DNA from: Anarhynchus alexandrinus
Taxonomy: Eukaryota; Chordata; Aves; Charadriiformes; Charadriidae
Direction: 5' to 3'
DNA: 64,000 nt
NCBI GenBank assembly: GCA_008711295.1
Contig: VUYV01000062.1
Span: forward strand, 2,642,130-2,706,129
The translations under genes and the position numbers were made by a program. The notes below the pieces were generated by a model, which saw only the letters and a list, made by a program, of their open reading frames with translations, was not told the DNA's origin and did not search any database. Below are positions 37,291-48,800 of the stretch, in pieces; position 1 is the first letter of the stretch; each line of letters starts with the position of its first letter.

Positions 37291-38503
37291 AGGAAGTGAT
37301 GTGTAGATCCTCTCTACCGTTCAGCAAATTTTGAAACAAAATAAAACAATGCACTAGCAAGTGTATTATGGAGAAAATGCCTGCATTTATGCGTAGAAGA
37401 GAAGCAACAATTCCTTCAACATCAATAAGTAATCTTAAATTTATTCAATGTTAATTCAGATTTAAAGCAAGTCTTACTCATTTCTTAAACTCAGGTGACA
37501 CTAACAATACATTACTAAAATATTTCTATAGGTTAATAATTTTCAGATAATAGAAAGAATGTTTGAAAATTTCTATTAATTGTCATTCCTGTAAATCTGG
37601 TGACTAAATAAATTTTGTGCAGAAGCGGGTACTTTTTTTCAGCCTAATTTGGAAAGTTTTACAAATTGTAATTCATACACACTGTTAGAAGAGCGCTTAG
37701 GGGTTTCTCTGGGATTTATATTCCAGCACATCAGAAAAAGGTTACAGCATTATTAAGCCTACTCTCCATAATTGCAGCTTAAATTACAGCTCCTACAATT
37801 CTTCTGTATTTTCCTTGTTATGACTATTCAGTTTAAACAAACCTTATATTTATATTGCTATGAAATTACCTTTATAAAAATACTGACGTTTCATTTACAT
37901 AGCAAATTTATAATTCTAAAAATCTTTCAGGCTTCTGCTTCCCAGGAGTTATATGTATTTTTATAAGATAACAATTGAGTTTGTACTATTTCAAGTAAAA
38001 TCCATTCTCTCTTATATTACCATTTGTATCAGTTTTAACAGTGTTATTTAAATGCTGCTTTAGACCATAAACAAAGTCCAAGTTTGCTGGTAATTCCTCT
38101 AATCTTAAACTAACTCACTCATCCCAAAATAATGGCAGTTAAGATATTCTCAATATTTCTGTTTATTGACTAAGACCACCGTAAAAAAAATCCACCATTC
38201 CACCAAATTGAGAGTTTGAAGTTTTCTGGCCTAATTTCATATACTTCTTTTAATGCTTTTATTGATCATCAGATGGAAAGTTTGTTAATTAAAACCGAGG
38301 ATCCAAACAAACAGTGAGCCAACAAGATAGGAGATACGAAAATTAGCAAGTGTGAGCAGTAGAACTACAGAAAGAGCTATTACGTTCTGCAATTTCAGTC
38401 TGTCAATATTAAGACTAAAATAGCATTTACCTTTCTATATGTGTCTGGCTACTCAAAATCAATTAGATAAAGCAGCTTAAGTTGTGTTATTAATAGAGGA
38501 TGG
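37291..38503. other. Non-coding stretch, no feature seen
   Basis: AT-rich sequence without a named repeat. A minus-strand decoy exon is outlined by TTACGGTGGTCTTAG and GTGAGT around 38117-38180, but its only long frame ends in a stop. Confidence 0.5.
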
Positions 38504-38534
38504 GTGTACGTGTATATACGAGTGTGCACGTGTA
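38504..38534. other. Alternating purine-pyrimidine tract with E-box
   Basis: Bases 38504-38520 and 38522-38534 alternate purine and pyrimidine almost without interruption (GTGTACGTGTATATACG, then GTGTGCACGTGTA), a composition that favours left-handed Z-DNA. A CACGTG E-box lies at 38527-38532. Confidence 0.55.
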
Positions 38535-38599
38535 GCTACAGATTAGACACCAAAAACTAGAAAGACTTGCGAAGAGAAATTTCTGAAAATATTTGCCAG

Positions 38600-38905
38600 A
38601 GCGTGCTTTCTTAGGGCCCTGTCCAACCCAAATGAGACTCCCTGGCTGTCGGCCATGGGAAGCTCAGTAAACTTCCTGCGCGAGGAATTCCAAGCAAACT
38701 GGAGTCTGCGCTCCAGCTGAAACCTGCTCTGTGGCGCAGGCCGATCTGGCCGCTTAACGTGTCTTTATAGGCATATCACAAGGGAATTCATTTAGCCAGC
38801 TGTATAATAAGAGCCACAGAGAGTGCTGAAAGAGGGGAATCTAGCATGAGCTAAAAACAGTCACAATTTTCTCTGGAAGGTCACGTGTTGTTTTATTTGT
38901 TGTTC
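38600..38905. promoter_or_regulatory. CpG-retaining patch, possible regulatory element
   Basis: This patch is less AT-rich than its surroundings and keeps several CpGs, for example in TGTCGGCCATGG, CCTGCGCGAGG, TCTGCGCTCC and GGCCGATCTGGCCGC. A second CACGTG E-box lies at 38882-38887. The minus strand has a long open frame here, but I recognise no product. An enhancer or an unrecognised exon are both possible. Confidence 0.3.
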
Positions 38906-39108
38906 AGGCTCTGACGGCTTCACTGGAAATCCTTCTATATAGCTTGAAATTTATTTTTAACATATTCCTGTGTGAGTTTCACTTGAAGGAACTGTTGTCT
39001 TCCAGCTTGGTAGCACAAAAGAAAAGCTGCTGTCAGAAGAAAGTCTAAGGAGCTGCAAAATTCCTAGACACGTCATTTCTCAGGAGAAATACATGGTGTG
39101 GTCTCATT

Positions 39109-39154
39109 ATAAATACATGCACAGGGGTACGTGCATGTATTTATGTACATAAAT
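39109..39154. repeat. Perfect hairpin overlapping a 16-base palindrome
   Basis: Bases 39109-39122 pair perfectly with 39131-39144 (14-base stem, loop AGGGGTAC). The right arm overlaps a fully palindromic 16-base word at 39139-39154 (ATTTATGTACATAAAT). Two alternative cruciform structures therefore share one arm. A further 9-base stem with a 7-base loop lies nearby at 39247-39271. Confidence 0.85.
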
Positions 39155-40299
39155 ATATGACAGAGACATCACGGATTATATTTACAATGTTGCTAGGTGC
39201 TGTCATAAGCATGAAGAGGTTTTTGTGTTTTCCGAGAGATGCAAGGAATCATTCTTACAATGAGAATGATTTAATATAATATAATAATGTCCTATTGTAT
39301 ATGAACGTCTCTTAATTTGCTTTCACGTAGCAAAGACATTTTTGCTTAAATTATACTAGTATAAACCCGGACAAATGGAAGCATCTGATATAACATCGCA
39401 GACTTCACAGGAGTCATATTCACAGATTTTGTGTATTTTTGTTCAAATAAGAGTATTTAATGCAAAACCTGTTATTCTCTTACTAACCTTTAGAATTAAT
39501 TGTCCTCCATAAGTGATTTGAAGTTGAAATATAGCACGATACACATCTAAAATAAATATTTTACCAGTTATGTGATAATGACTTCAGTTAAAATGTAGTT
39601 AATAATTTGCCATACCCTCTGGCTTACAGTTTGATCTCCCATATGTTTTAGGTTGTGTCTCATATACAGGACAAAGCATATTACCCTTCCCCAAACCCCT
39701 GACTCAAGGACACAGCTTCAGTGAATGAATGTTGTTTACCACAGTAGATGTTTGAAAGTTTCTTCCTGTACCTCATAAACCCACGCAGCAGTAGTATCGC
39801 ATGTGTACGTGATGGGCATTATCTGCTGTTGTAGAGAGGAAGTACAGAACCAGGGCCTAGATACCTGAAATCCCAAAAGGATGAAAACAGTAGAGTCTAC
39901 GAAAACTTTACCTAACAGCAAGAACGTGTTCAGCATGCTGAAGATAAAAATTATGAACATAACTAATGCTTCCGTATAACAATAATGTACTTGTTTGCAT
40001 CACCATTTTAATAATATTTCTTCTTTACACAGGTTTTACCTCACTGAATTGAAATATTAGTACTTTACAGTCTTTTTCATTCCACAGTTACTGTGGTTCA
40101 ATTATGCTCTTGCATATGTCAGGTACACTACAGTCTAATTTAATCTTCATTACACATTGCCATATTGCAATTATACATGCTATCAGAGTGTTAACACATA
40201 TTTAAACCTGTTATTCCTTTGTCACTGATTTACAAAGAGGTACCTGAAAAGAAGCAGATGTCATAATTACATGCTTATTCAGCTCATTTTATACTAAGT
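39155..40299. other. Non-coding stretch, no gene seen
   Basis: AT-rich DNA with the 39247-39271 hairpin and a short TAATA-rich patch near 39271-39290. The 74-codon minus-strand frame at 39736-39960 has no recognisable domain. Confidence 0.5.
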
Positions 40300-40870
40300 C
40301 TCAACGTAAATTGCAGATGAGCTAGGCATGTCCTGAAATTAATGTAGTGATAGTACACTAATGCTGTGATTCATTATGGTTTGTCAATGTGCTCCACTTC
40401 TGGAATGTGTGATAAAATTATATTAATACTGCAGAGTAATGAGATTAATGAATTTGTACATGGGGAAGAATAATGGTTCCCTTTGTTAGACTATTGAAAA
40501 AATAACATATAGGTAATTAAAAAGAATTAGTCAAACTCCATACAACCCCATTTATATTAAATTAATTTGTCTGGCTTCATTTCTAATAATTGATCACTCT
40601 CTGTAAATTATAAAGCGCTCCTCAACCATATGAACTACTACTGTAGGAGGAGAGATTTCAGAGTATTATGAACCATCAAGGTGGTCCCTGTGGGTTCATA
40701 TTAATTAAGGTTTAACAGTTTGGAAAATTGTAGCAATATTTTATGATTCATGTAATTAAACTCTGTAACAAAATGTCACAACCGCTAGTTATATCTGTGC
40801 CTATGATTTATATCTTACCCTTATTTCAAAGGAAGCAGAAGTAATGAAATATTCTTAAACACACAGACAA
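40300..40870. promoter_or_regulatory. Conserved-looking non-coding block
   Basis: This block has no simple repeats and is dense in homeodomain-type TAAT words, for example TTCATATTAATTAAGG near 40696 and TCTAATAATTGATC near 40584. Its texture resembles deeply conserved developmental enhancers. The judgement is by eye only; conservation cannot be measured from one sequence. Confidence 0.3.
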
Positions 40871-41017
40871 TCAAAGGAAAAATGTACTGGTTGTTTTTAG
40901 TGTTCCTAACTAATCACATTAGCATTTCATTGCCTCTACTTCAGGCACTAATGGCCACCATCAGACAGTGCAAATTAGATTAATTTAATATTCAACATCA
41001 TAAGCTTTTTCAACAAA

Positions 41018-41119
41018 GGCTTGATTCTGATCTCTGACTCGTTTTACTCCTCTTGAGTTCTATTTAGTTCAATTGCATTTTCTCCTGTTTTCCGTATTAA
41101 CAGTGCAGAATCTAATCCC
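41018..41119. repeat. Old palindromic repeat, degraded
   Basis: The segment begins GGCTTGATTCTGATCTC and ends GTGCAGAATCTAATCCC, so the ends are imperfectly complementary. It resembles the amniote palindromic repeat running from 'ggcctgattctgatctc' to 'gagagcagaatctggccc'. The inner part is too diverged to align by eye. Confidence 0.55.
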
Positions 41120-42879
41120 TTCCTTCTTTGGTTCTCTAACACAGCTAATACGTACTAGCAAAAGCTACTTCAGTATATATTTGAAGTCACAGATCTTCTA
41201 AACAAAACAGAACTGCAGTCTAACGTGCCTGATGCTGAATTTCAGAGTCTCACTGTATCATATTAAAAGATTTTCTTTGAAAGTGGGTTCTTTTGTGGAA
41301 AAGGTACCTGAGTAATCTGTCATACTCAGTCATTTAGACAATGTTCTTAGGGTGTTGTTTTCCTCTGCTTGTTGCTGGAGTTTCTCACTTCTGATTTTTT
41401 TTGTTATTAGTTATTAGCACTGAAGAGGAAATTTTAAAGTGAAATTTTATTGTCAAAAAAGGCTATTTTTTTAAAAAAAGGAAATGTTTGCAAGAAAGCT
41501 TTAGTTTTGACTGATTTCTCAAGCCTACAAAGCATATTTTAAAAGGCCTGTAAATTATTGGTCCTAGCACAACAAAAATCAACTTCAGTTTAGCTTTTTC
41601 ATTTAACGATATTCTATCGTACAGTGGTTCTCAGAAACCCAGAAACTGGAGCATCCAGAGACATCTGCCCTGCTGTGTGTCATTTGCAATTGATGGTGTA
41701 CCTTGCACAGTGTGGCTCAAAGATTGATAGTAGATGGCAGATCAATCAAACAGGGAGATGTCTAAATCCTATAAATTTTTCCATAATAAAGATGGTTCTA
41801 ACAATTCGGATACTAGGCTTGAGACTAATACAAAAGCAGGGATCATGTGTAAAACCCTCACACATTTTTCAAGGTTATACTTATTTCTACATCCAAACTT
41901 AATCGAGAAAGCAAAACTTTGGCTTTAAATAACTGTTTGGGGTTTTTTCAGACTTCTAAAAAACCCCCACTGATTTCATTTTTATTTTTTTCAGACTGAG
42001 GGATATGCCACAGCTATCTCCACTTCTGTGCTTTCTCGTGTAGAGAATGCACATGGCTTGCATTGTGTGGAACGTACTCTGATGTGCTTTGTGGATTAAT
42101 AGGATTCTTCTGCTCTACAACAATACAAAATTCTGTTTTCTGGTAGAAATAGTATCTGTTCTCAATGATCTTTGTTCTCAGATATCACAGTAATGGGCAT
42201 CAAATAAGTACCAGAGAAGAATACTGGTTAGTGCAAATGAGCAACAAATGTAAGCCTTGATGTGAGACCACAGAAGTCCATTTAATTGACCTAGCAGGCT
42301 TCAGACTAGACTCTGATTGTAAAACGGTATCGCACCAAACAATTTCACCAATTCTCTGGATGTATGAAAGCAGCACACGTGTTAGTAACATTGGGTCCAT
42401 TCTGTAAGTTGACAGAAGTCCTACAGTTCTTCTAGGTGCGTTCTGAACCAAATGGGGAGGGGGGTGCCCACAGAAATGGTGTACAGTCCTCTACTATCTT
42501 TGCCAAACGCAGGTTTCCTGACAGGAAAATCAAAATGACTGCCTCTCTGAACTTGTAAATTACTACCTTTAAAAGATCCGGCGTTCTTATTCCATCTTTG
42601 AATGTCTCATCTTAGTAGTTTTCCCTACCTATTCTATCACTGAAAGAGCGAGTTTCCAGTTCAGGTGTAAACACTTCTGAAGTCTGTTTTAGGCAAGCGA
42701 ACAGAAATACACACCATAATTACAGGGGAAAAAGATTACTCTCATCTGTTGGTATTCACATTCCAGCTTTACTTTTTGTTAGTTGGTTGGCTTTCCCCTC
42801 TGTATTATTATGCTGTCTTTTTCCTGGGAGTAAAATTTAGCCTGGGGCTTATAGGTTCAGTAGATAACAATTCTATCCT
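41120..42879. other. Non-coding stretch, no supported gene
   Basis: AT-rich sequence. CAGTGGTTCTCA at 41622-41633 resembles the terminal repeat of old hAT elements, but no matching opposite end was found. The minus-strand frame at 42200-42451 starts with residues vaguely like retroelement protein (VQNAPRR), too weak to call. Confidence 0.45.
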
Positions 42880-43480
42880 AATCTAGTTATGACAGATTTA
42901 ATATTAATGGGACTAAGAGGAAAATCAGTTTCCTGACACATGATGATAAAGTGAAATCTTTAAGCAATAATAAAAATCAACATGCCATATCACGTCACCA
43001 GTCATTCGAAAGTGACAAGCAGAAACAATCTGCTGAGACAACATCCAACCACAAGCATAATCACATTTATGATTTAATTCCCATTTAACATCAATCACAT
43101 CAAATTAATAACCACTCTCAAAGAAAATTAAATCCTAAGTGTATTTTTGCTTTAAAGTGTTATGATCAGAGAAGAAAGTCCTAATTAAATCTTAAACCAA
43201 CTACATGTTTTTCACATGTGACACCTGTAACTTGGCCAGCATTGTGAATTGGCCCCGTGTGGATTTTCGTCATAAAAGAAACTGACAATCCCTTCTAGCA
43301 GCTGCCATAAGTTTGATTAACATGTAACATATCCTTTTGTGAAAGTTCTCGTTGTAAAGATTTTCCGTTACTTTAATGACTGTGCAGCCATTTTGTTTTA
43401 GGAAAATACCACGCTATGCTGATTAGCGTTCGGCATGCAACTCGGAGACAAAGCTGCGAGCCAATGTTTATTCTGCTCTT
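42880..43480. promoter_or_regulatory. Conserved-looking non-coding block with E-boxes
   Basis: The block has complex sequence, retained CpGs towards its end (near GATTAGCGTTCGGCATGC, 43420-43437) and many TAAT words. Two E-boxes lie next to each other: palindromic CACATGTG at 43213-43220 and CACCTG at 43222-43227. This composition is typical of developmental enhancers, but conservation is not demonstrated here. Confidence 0.35.
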
Positions 43481-44351
43481 CCTATGTTAGAGCATTTGTC
43501 AACAAAAGATATCCTGCTCATACCTTATTTCATCTTCCCAAGTTGCTTATTCAAATAGTAAGGGCACTGTAAAAATAATTTCTTTAAGTTACTTTGAGAA
43601 TTCACACGATTCTGTGTATCCTGAATCAGGGGTGGCCAAGCTGGGGGATTTTAAACTTCACGCCACTCCCAAGCATTTACATGGCTGAGAGTGGCATTAT
43701 AATGCAGCTGCACATCTTCATCTGTAAAAACGAGCCTGGACACCTTAGGACATAACTTCCCGCCCAAACTATCCTTCACTGGAGCAGCAGACTCTTCTGG
43801 GAGTATCCATGTACAGACTACTCCCAGGATTCTGTCTTTTCCTAGGTATTTGGTGTGTCTCATGTTTCTCAGCTAACTGAGGATTTGGTTATGTGACAAA
43901 ACAACTTGCCATCGCTGCTCCAGATGATTGGGCCTTATTGAGACAGGAAACATTACTGTAAATATATCGTAACTGAATGTATGGAACTTTTGGATAAATA
44001 GAGAAATATGTATTACTTCAGTACTGAAGCTGCTCTTGGTCTTTGTGTCAGCCCTTGCTATTTTTATTTCAAACAGTGTTCAAACAATTTAAATAATCCT
44101 AATATAAAGCTCGGGCTGGTGCTCTTGTACCTCCTACATGCCATGGCAAAATAGCTCTTTTCCTTATTTATAGATGAAATAGCAGATACAGGAGATCTGC
44201 TCCCCTGTGTTAATTCTTTCCTTCTCATCCATGAAAGCAGCCATTTGCAGAAAGAATATATTTGGCAGAGAATGGATGTAGTGCAATAGATAAGCATGTT
44301 CTTTTCTGTATTCCTTTTATAAGGTTCAGCAAGGGAATATAGTTTGTTTCA
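43481..44351. other. Non-coding stretch, no supported gene
   Basis: The 70-codon minus-strand frame at 43651-43863 lacks splice sites and familiar domains. CAGGGGTGGCCAA at 43628-43640 resembles a hAT terminal repeat, without a detectable partner. Confidence 0.45.
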
Positions 44352-44376
44352 GGGTCACAGATTCTGACCTAGGTCA
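44352..44376. promoter_or_regulatory. Cluster of nuclear-receptor half-sites
   Basis: GGGTCA at 44352-44357 is followed by the perfect 12-base palindrome TGACCTAGGTCA at 44365-44376, an everted pair of consensus AGGTCA half-sites with no spacer. Nuclear receptors bind such half-sites. Function depends on chromatin context and is unproven. Confidence 0.4.
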
Positions 44377-45727
44377 AGCAAAAGTCAGTCATGATAAACC
44401 AAATAATATAAAACATATCCTTAAAACTACGCTTTATAAATCACAGTCCTATGATGGCATCCAATTTCTTCCTGCCTCTTTAAGCTATAACATGTTTTAG
44501 GATCTTTACAACATGCAAGTCTGTTATTAAAGATTCTGCTGAATTATTCAGGGCTAAATCAAGATGTGAAGACACCTTTTTTGAGACAGAAAATTGGCAA
44601 ACACTCTCTACTATGCCTTACAGCAAGAAAAACAATCTTGCTGCAGCTGTTGTGTTTATCATAAAATTGATGCTATAAAAATGTTACCTGAATACAAATG
44701 AAATTATTTTTATTTAAACTTCCCATATTGAGAGGCGCATTTCCTCACATGATTATGAGATCTCCAAGTCTTGCTGTTGATATCTGGCATAAAGTGGTTA
44801 ATTTATTCTCACTTAAAAGTTTCCTGAAATGTCAAGCCCAGATTTTAACGCAATTTGTCATTGAAGGTCAGATTGTGAGCCCCTTCATTTACCAGTGAGC
44901 AGCTACTCACACATGTAGCTCCACTGTCTTCCCAGGAATCTGAGGTGAAGAGCTGCGCACCAAAGTAAGTCACGATCTATCCCTTATCGACTTCACAGCA
45001 GCTGGTCACAGAGTGAAAACTACTCAGCACAAATAAGAGTTTCACAGTCTGGTCATAACCACAGTCACAGAACATGTTTCTCATTTGAACTATTGGCTAA
45101 TAATTTGAAAGAATACGATGTTCCTATGCATAGCTGGAATTCAAAAATACAACTTCCTACAAAAGGACAATTTCTTATTAGGCAGAAAAGATGTTTTTTC
45201 ACTTGGTGTTTCTTCACAGGAGAACTATTTCTCTCTGTTTTTTGATGTCTTGGATAAGTGCAATGGTTTTCCTAGAAAAATTCAGGATCACAAGTGTGAA
45301 AACCAGCTTTAGCACAATATCCACAAATGGATCCAAGACAACTGTATTTACACATACATCTCAAACAATTCTGAAAGGCATTTCATCAACTCACTCCTAT
45401 TTTTCTACTTGATTGTCATTTAATTCAGTTAGGTTTCTTAAATACTTTTGAGGACCTGTATCTTAGTACTTAAAGATACGATTCTAAATACCAACCACAC
45501 AGACTAAAGTCTTCCACGTAACTTTTAGAAACTTGTTGTCCACAAACCTGCACCCAATTCATGCAGCGCCACTTGGGATTCTCCAGTCATTTCACTTAGG
45601 CAAGATTGCATCTACACCAGGTCAGTATCAGAGTTATTTGAACTTGTGACTTTTCAGATGAAATCCTTTATTCTTTTTTACTAGTCTCCTATGCCCTGCC
45701 TCTCTGCCTTTATGCATCTGTGTATAA
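44377..45727. other. Non-coding stretch, no feature seen
   Basis: AT-rich DNA with overlapping short frames near 44698-44898 and 45118-45412. None has splice support or a recognisable product. Confidence 0.5.
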
Positions 45728-45764
45728 ACATATATATATGCACACATGCACACACACACGCACA
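45728..45764. repeat. (TA)n then (CA)n compound microsatellite
   Basis: About five TA units pass into CA-rich sequence interrupted by GCA and GCGCA-like words. It is a short compound dinucleotide repeat. Confidence 0.85.
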
Positions 45765-47559
45765 AATCAAAACAGAAATAGGAAAGATTGTTAAGAAAGA
45801 TTAGTGGACATCCTGATCCATGAGTTTTAAGTCATCACAGTCACATTGAAATAGATATTACTGGAACCATATAAGTACATAGACCTGCTTGCTCGGAGGA
45901 AAACCTTCTCAGGTCTCTCAAGTGAAATGTATTCTGCAGTCACAGCTCAGGGTGAACAACCTTTCTCTGGGTCCAGTGCAGCACGTTAATTTGTTCTGTC
46001 AGTAGCTTTGTTATGTAAGGCAATAAAGCTTTGCACCTTGCAAATTATTTTATCAGTCTTTGCTCTACATATGTATTTTGTCTAAATGTTCATAACTAAA
46101 TTTGAATAAAATGCATATGAATAACCATGCAAATAAGGATGATCAATTTGCATCCTACAGCTTGTGTAATGGCCCATAATAGAAAACTTCATGAATTTCC
46201 TTCTTGCAGCTTTCTACTTCTCGATTACTGTTTTTCTCCTCTTTATTAACTAAAGCTCATTTATTATTGAGCTCAGCTTGTCCAGCCTGAGTACTAGCTG
46301 GCAGCAAGGAGTGTTAACCAGAGACTCAGAAGGGGTGGATCGACACTTCCTCCCAGAGTTAAATGCAGGAAACCAGTCACATAAGCAGGAGGTTTGAGAG
46401 TATTAGCAGTGGTTTTGGGGGAAATTAATCTTGTTTCAAAGAATAAATCTACATGGCACAAGCTGGGTTGAAATAAAGCACTGTACTAAGGGTGCAAGCT
46501 GGATGACTTGTACTACCAGAGCGACTTGCTCAGGGCTTTCTTGAGTTTCACACGGATATATGCTTTAAACCACCCATACCTAAACAATCTATCAGCTTTC
46601 TCATCAGCTCCTTTCTTCTTTTATTCTTTTCCTAAATGTCAATGGTTTAATCTGAAATGCACAGATTTGCCATGTTCTGTTTTATCAAAAATATGTTTAA
46701 TCTGACAATATGTATATAATGTACCCGAAGTTTGGGACCTCTTTCAGCTTGCTGTTCCTCTTGGTTAGTCAAGAACATACTTTATAAAGCACTCTTTCCA
46801 TTTATTTTCTTTCAGATGACTGAAGTGGTTTTGTTCATGCCTTGCTTTAGAAGTTAAAGGTTATTACAAGATTACTTTCATCAGACATCAGAACCGTACA
46901 GATCACCTCATCAGATTGAAATTAATTTTGCATAGGCAGGCATTTACAAATTTTCAAAAATTACCCAATGAAGGGTAACTTAATGGGTAAAGTTAATAAC
47001 CCCTCTGCAACACAGCTTGCACTACGTGTCCCTTTGCTCGCCGTACACAAAAGGCTTTGGGGGTCACCTGCATTCTGAGAACTGCTGTTAAAGGTTTATA
47101 TTTCAGTCCTGCAGGAGTTCTGCCTCTGGCCATTTTTTTTTCCTCAAGTAAAACCTAACTTGGAGGCTGTTATCTGTGCCCTGCCCCGTTGCATCTTGCT
47201 CCTACGTTTTTCCGTTTAGTAGGGTGTCACTGATACTTGCCATATGCTCTGGTCTTATGTGGGTAGTCGATATGTTAGCCATGTCTTTAACAAGCGTTTG
47301 ACAAAGTAGTAGAGCAGTTTTTTGAATGAGTATTTGGTAGTTAGGTGTGCAGCCCATATTAACTGTTAGTATTTTCCCTTTTAAAATTATGCTTAAAAAA
47401 GACATTGAAAAATGCTGTCCCATTCGAGTGACCTTGCTTTAAAGACATGTGGAGACAAGACAAACCATAGTCAACTTTTAATCCTGCCTTTCATAAATAA
47501 ATCTAAAGGAAAATTATTGCAGTAAAATTTAGAAAATTATTCTTCTTTAAACACAAGCC
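45765..47559. other. Non-coding stretch, no feature seen
   Basis: AT-rich sequence with a small CpG-bearing patch near 47015-47050. No gene or named repeat was recognised. Confidence 0.5.
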
Positions 47560-47990
47560 TAATTACAAACGAACATCAGCTATAGGCTATCAACTAATGC
47601 TGTTTATTACATTGATTATAACAGGGAATCCCTAGGGTTAGTTGATGAAATAAAGATTTAATTTGAGGGTAAAGCACAACAACAAAAATGTAGCTAATTG
47701 TAAACAATAGTATTCCAAGTCCAGCTGAGTCCATCAATATAAAAACAGAAGTTAACCTCATCCTTCCACTACTGTAAACATATTAAATGCTATTTATTGT
47801 GATTACATGTGTGTGGCCTGTTACAGCCTAAATAGGAACATTTTCGTGACTGAAAGACATAAACATCAGATAACTAACATCATTATTCCCATTTGAAAGT
47901 TATAAAACCTAAATATTAATTTTAATAGTAAGGTTGGCAAATTAGGAAACCACACACACTAAAATCATTGCAATAACATCCATTGCTAGT
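47560..47990. promoter_or_regulatory. Conserved-looking non-coding block
   Basis: This is complex, repeat-free, TAAT-rich sequence, for example TAACAGGGAATCCCTAGGG near 47620 and ATGTAGCTAATTGTAAACAA near 47689. It has the texture of developmental regulatory DNA. No coding frame is present. Confidence 0.28.
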
Positions 47991-48155
47991 AAAATAGTCT
48001 AGTTCCAAGAAGATTAAAAGTACAGGTGGGATTCAGCAGGAGTTTATATGCTATCCTGACACATGTCATAAACAGAGATTTTGTACAAAAAAGAATACAG
48101 ATTTTCCACCAAAACAGAATGAGTCAGGGTAATGGACATGAAGTTAAAAGATATT

Positions 48156-48170
48156 AAAAAAAAAAAAAAA
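48156..48170. repeat. A15 homopolymer
   Basis: A run of fifteen A separates AT-rich DNA on the left from a distinctly more GC-rich patch on the right. No polyadenylation signal precedes it, so it is not an obvious retroposon tail. Confidence 0.85.
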
Positions 48171-48800
48171 GAAAATGCGCCATGTGGAAAACAATGCTTG
48201 TAAAGAAGAGAGGGGAGCAGGAAACCCCCTGCAAGGTTAGGGACAATGCTGTCACCTCAGGTAGGGAAGCCGTGTCGCACACTGACTGCCGCAGGGGCAG
48301 AAGCACTCATAACAGCTCCCTGTGGGACCAGTCTGTGTTTAGCAGACCAAATTCACCCACCACCACCCCAAGCACACACAGCCATGCCGCCAGCACAGCC
48401 GGATTGTCCTTGAAGGCAAAGCAGCTGCTCTGTATGATGTAGAACCAAACTCCTGAGCTTTCCTAGACCCCACAGTGCCGTGTGCCTTAAGCTCCTGACC
48501 CGAGCTGGCTCCCTTCATGGCTTAGCATTACACTCTAGCTAGTAACCTATTCTGGCACTTAGTGCGGGCCTCAGCAGGACTCAGGTTTGTTTCAGTACTA
48601 TGGGCTACACAATGGGAATGTTCTGCTGTTCAGCTCTCACAGACACCCACAACCAAATCTAACAGAAAAGCAACTTTGGGGGTTCCCCGTTCTGCATCTG
48701 TACAGCACCTTATGCTCTGCCAACACTTGACACCCCAAAGGATGCAGTGTTACATTTGGGGTAATGCCAGGTACCTCTGAAGGCATATTTTTGGTAGTTT
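48171..48800. other. GC-shifted patch of unknown origin
   Basis: Composition changes abruptly after the A15 run and stays GC-richer for about 600 bases, with short open frames at 48182-48442 and 48562-48780 on the plus strand. A CAC-rich patch lies near 48355-48380. I recognise no repeat family or protein. It could be a diverged mobile element, a retroposed untranslated region or an exon-bearing segment. Confidence 0.3.

Noticed and set aside
41622..41633. CAGTGGTTCTCA resembling a hAT (Charlie/MER5-type) terminal inverted repeat.
   Set aside because: No complementary end or 8-base target duplication was found nearby, and the word is short enough to occur by chance.
42200..42451. Minus-strand frame starting VQNAPRR, vaguely like a LINE protein.
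   Set aside because: Only a few residues resemble retroelement protein and the following sequence does not continue the match.
43628..43640. CAGGGGTGGCCAA resembling another hAT terminal repeat.
   Set aside because: No matching opposite terminus was found within several kilobases.
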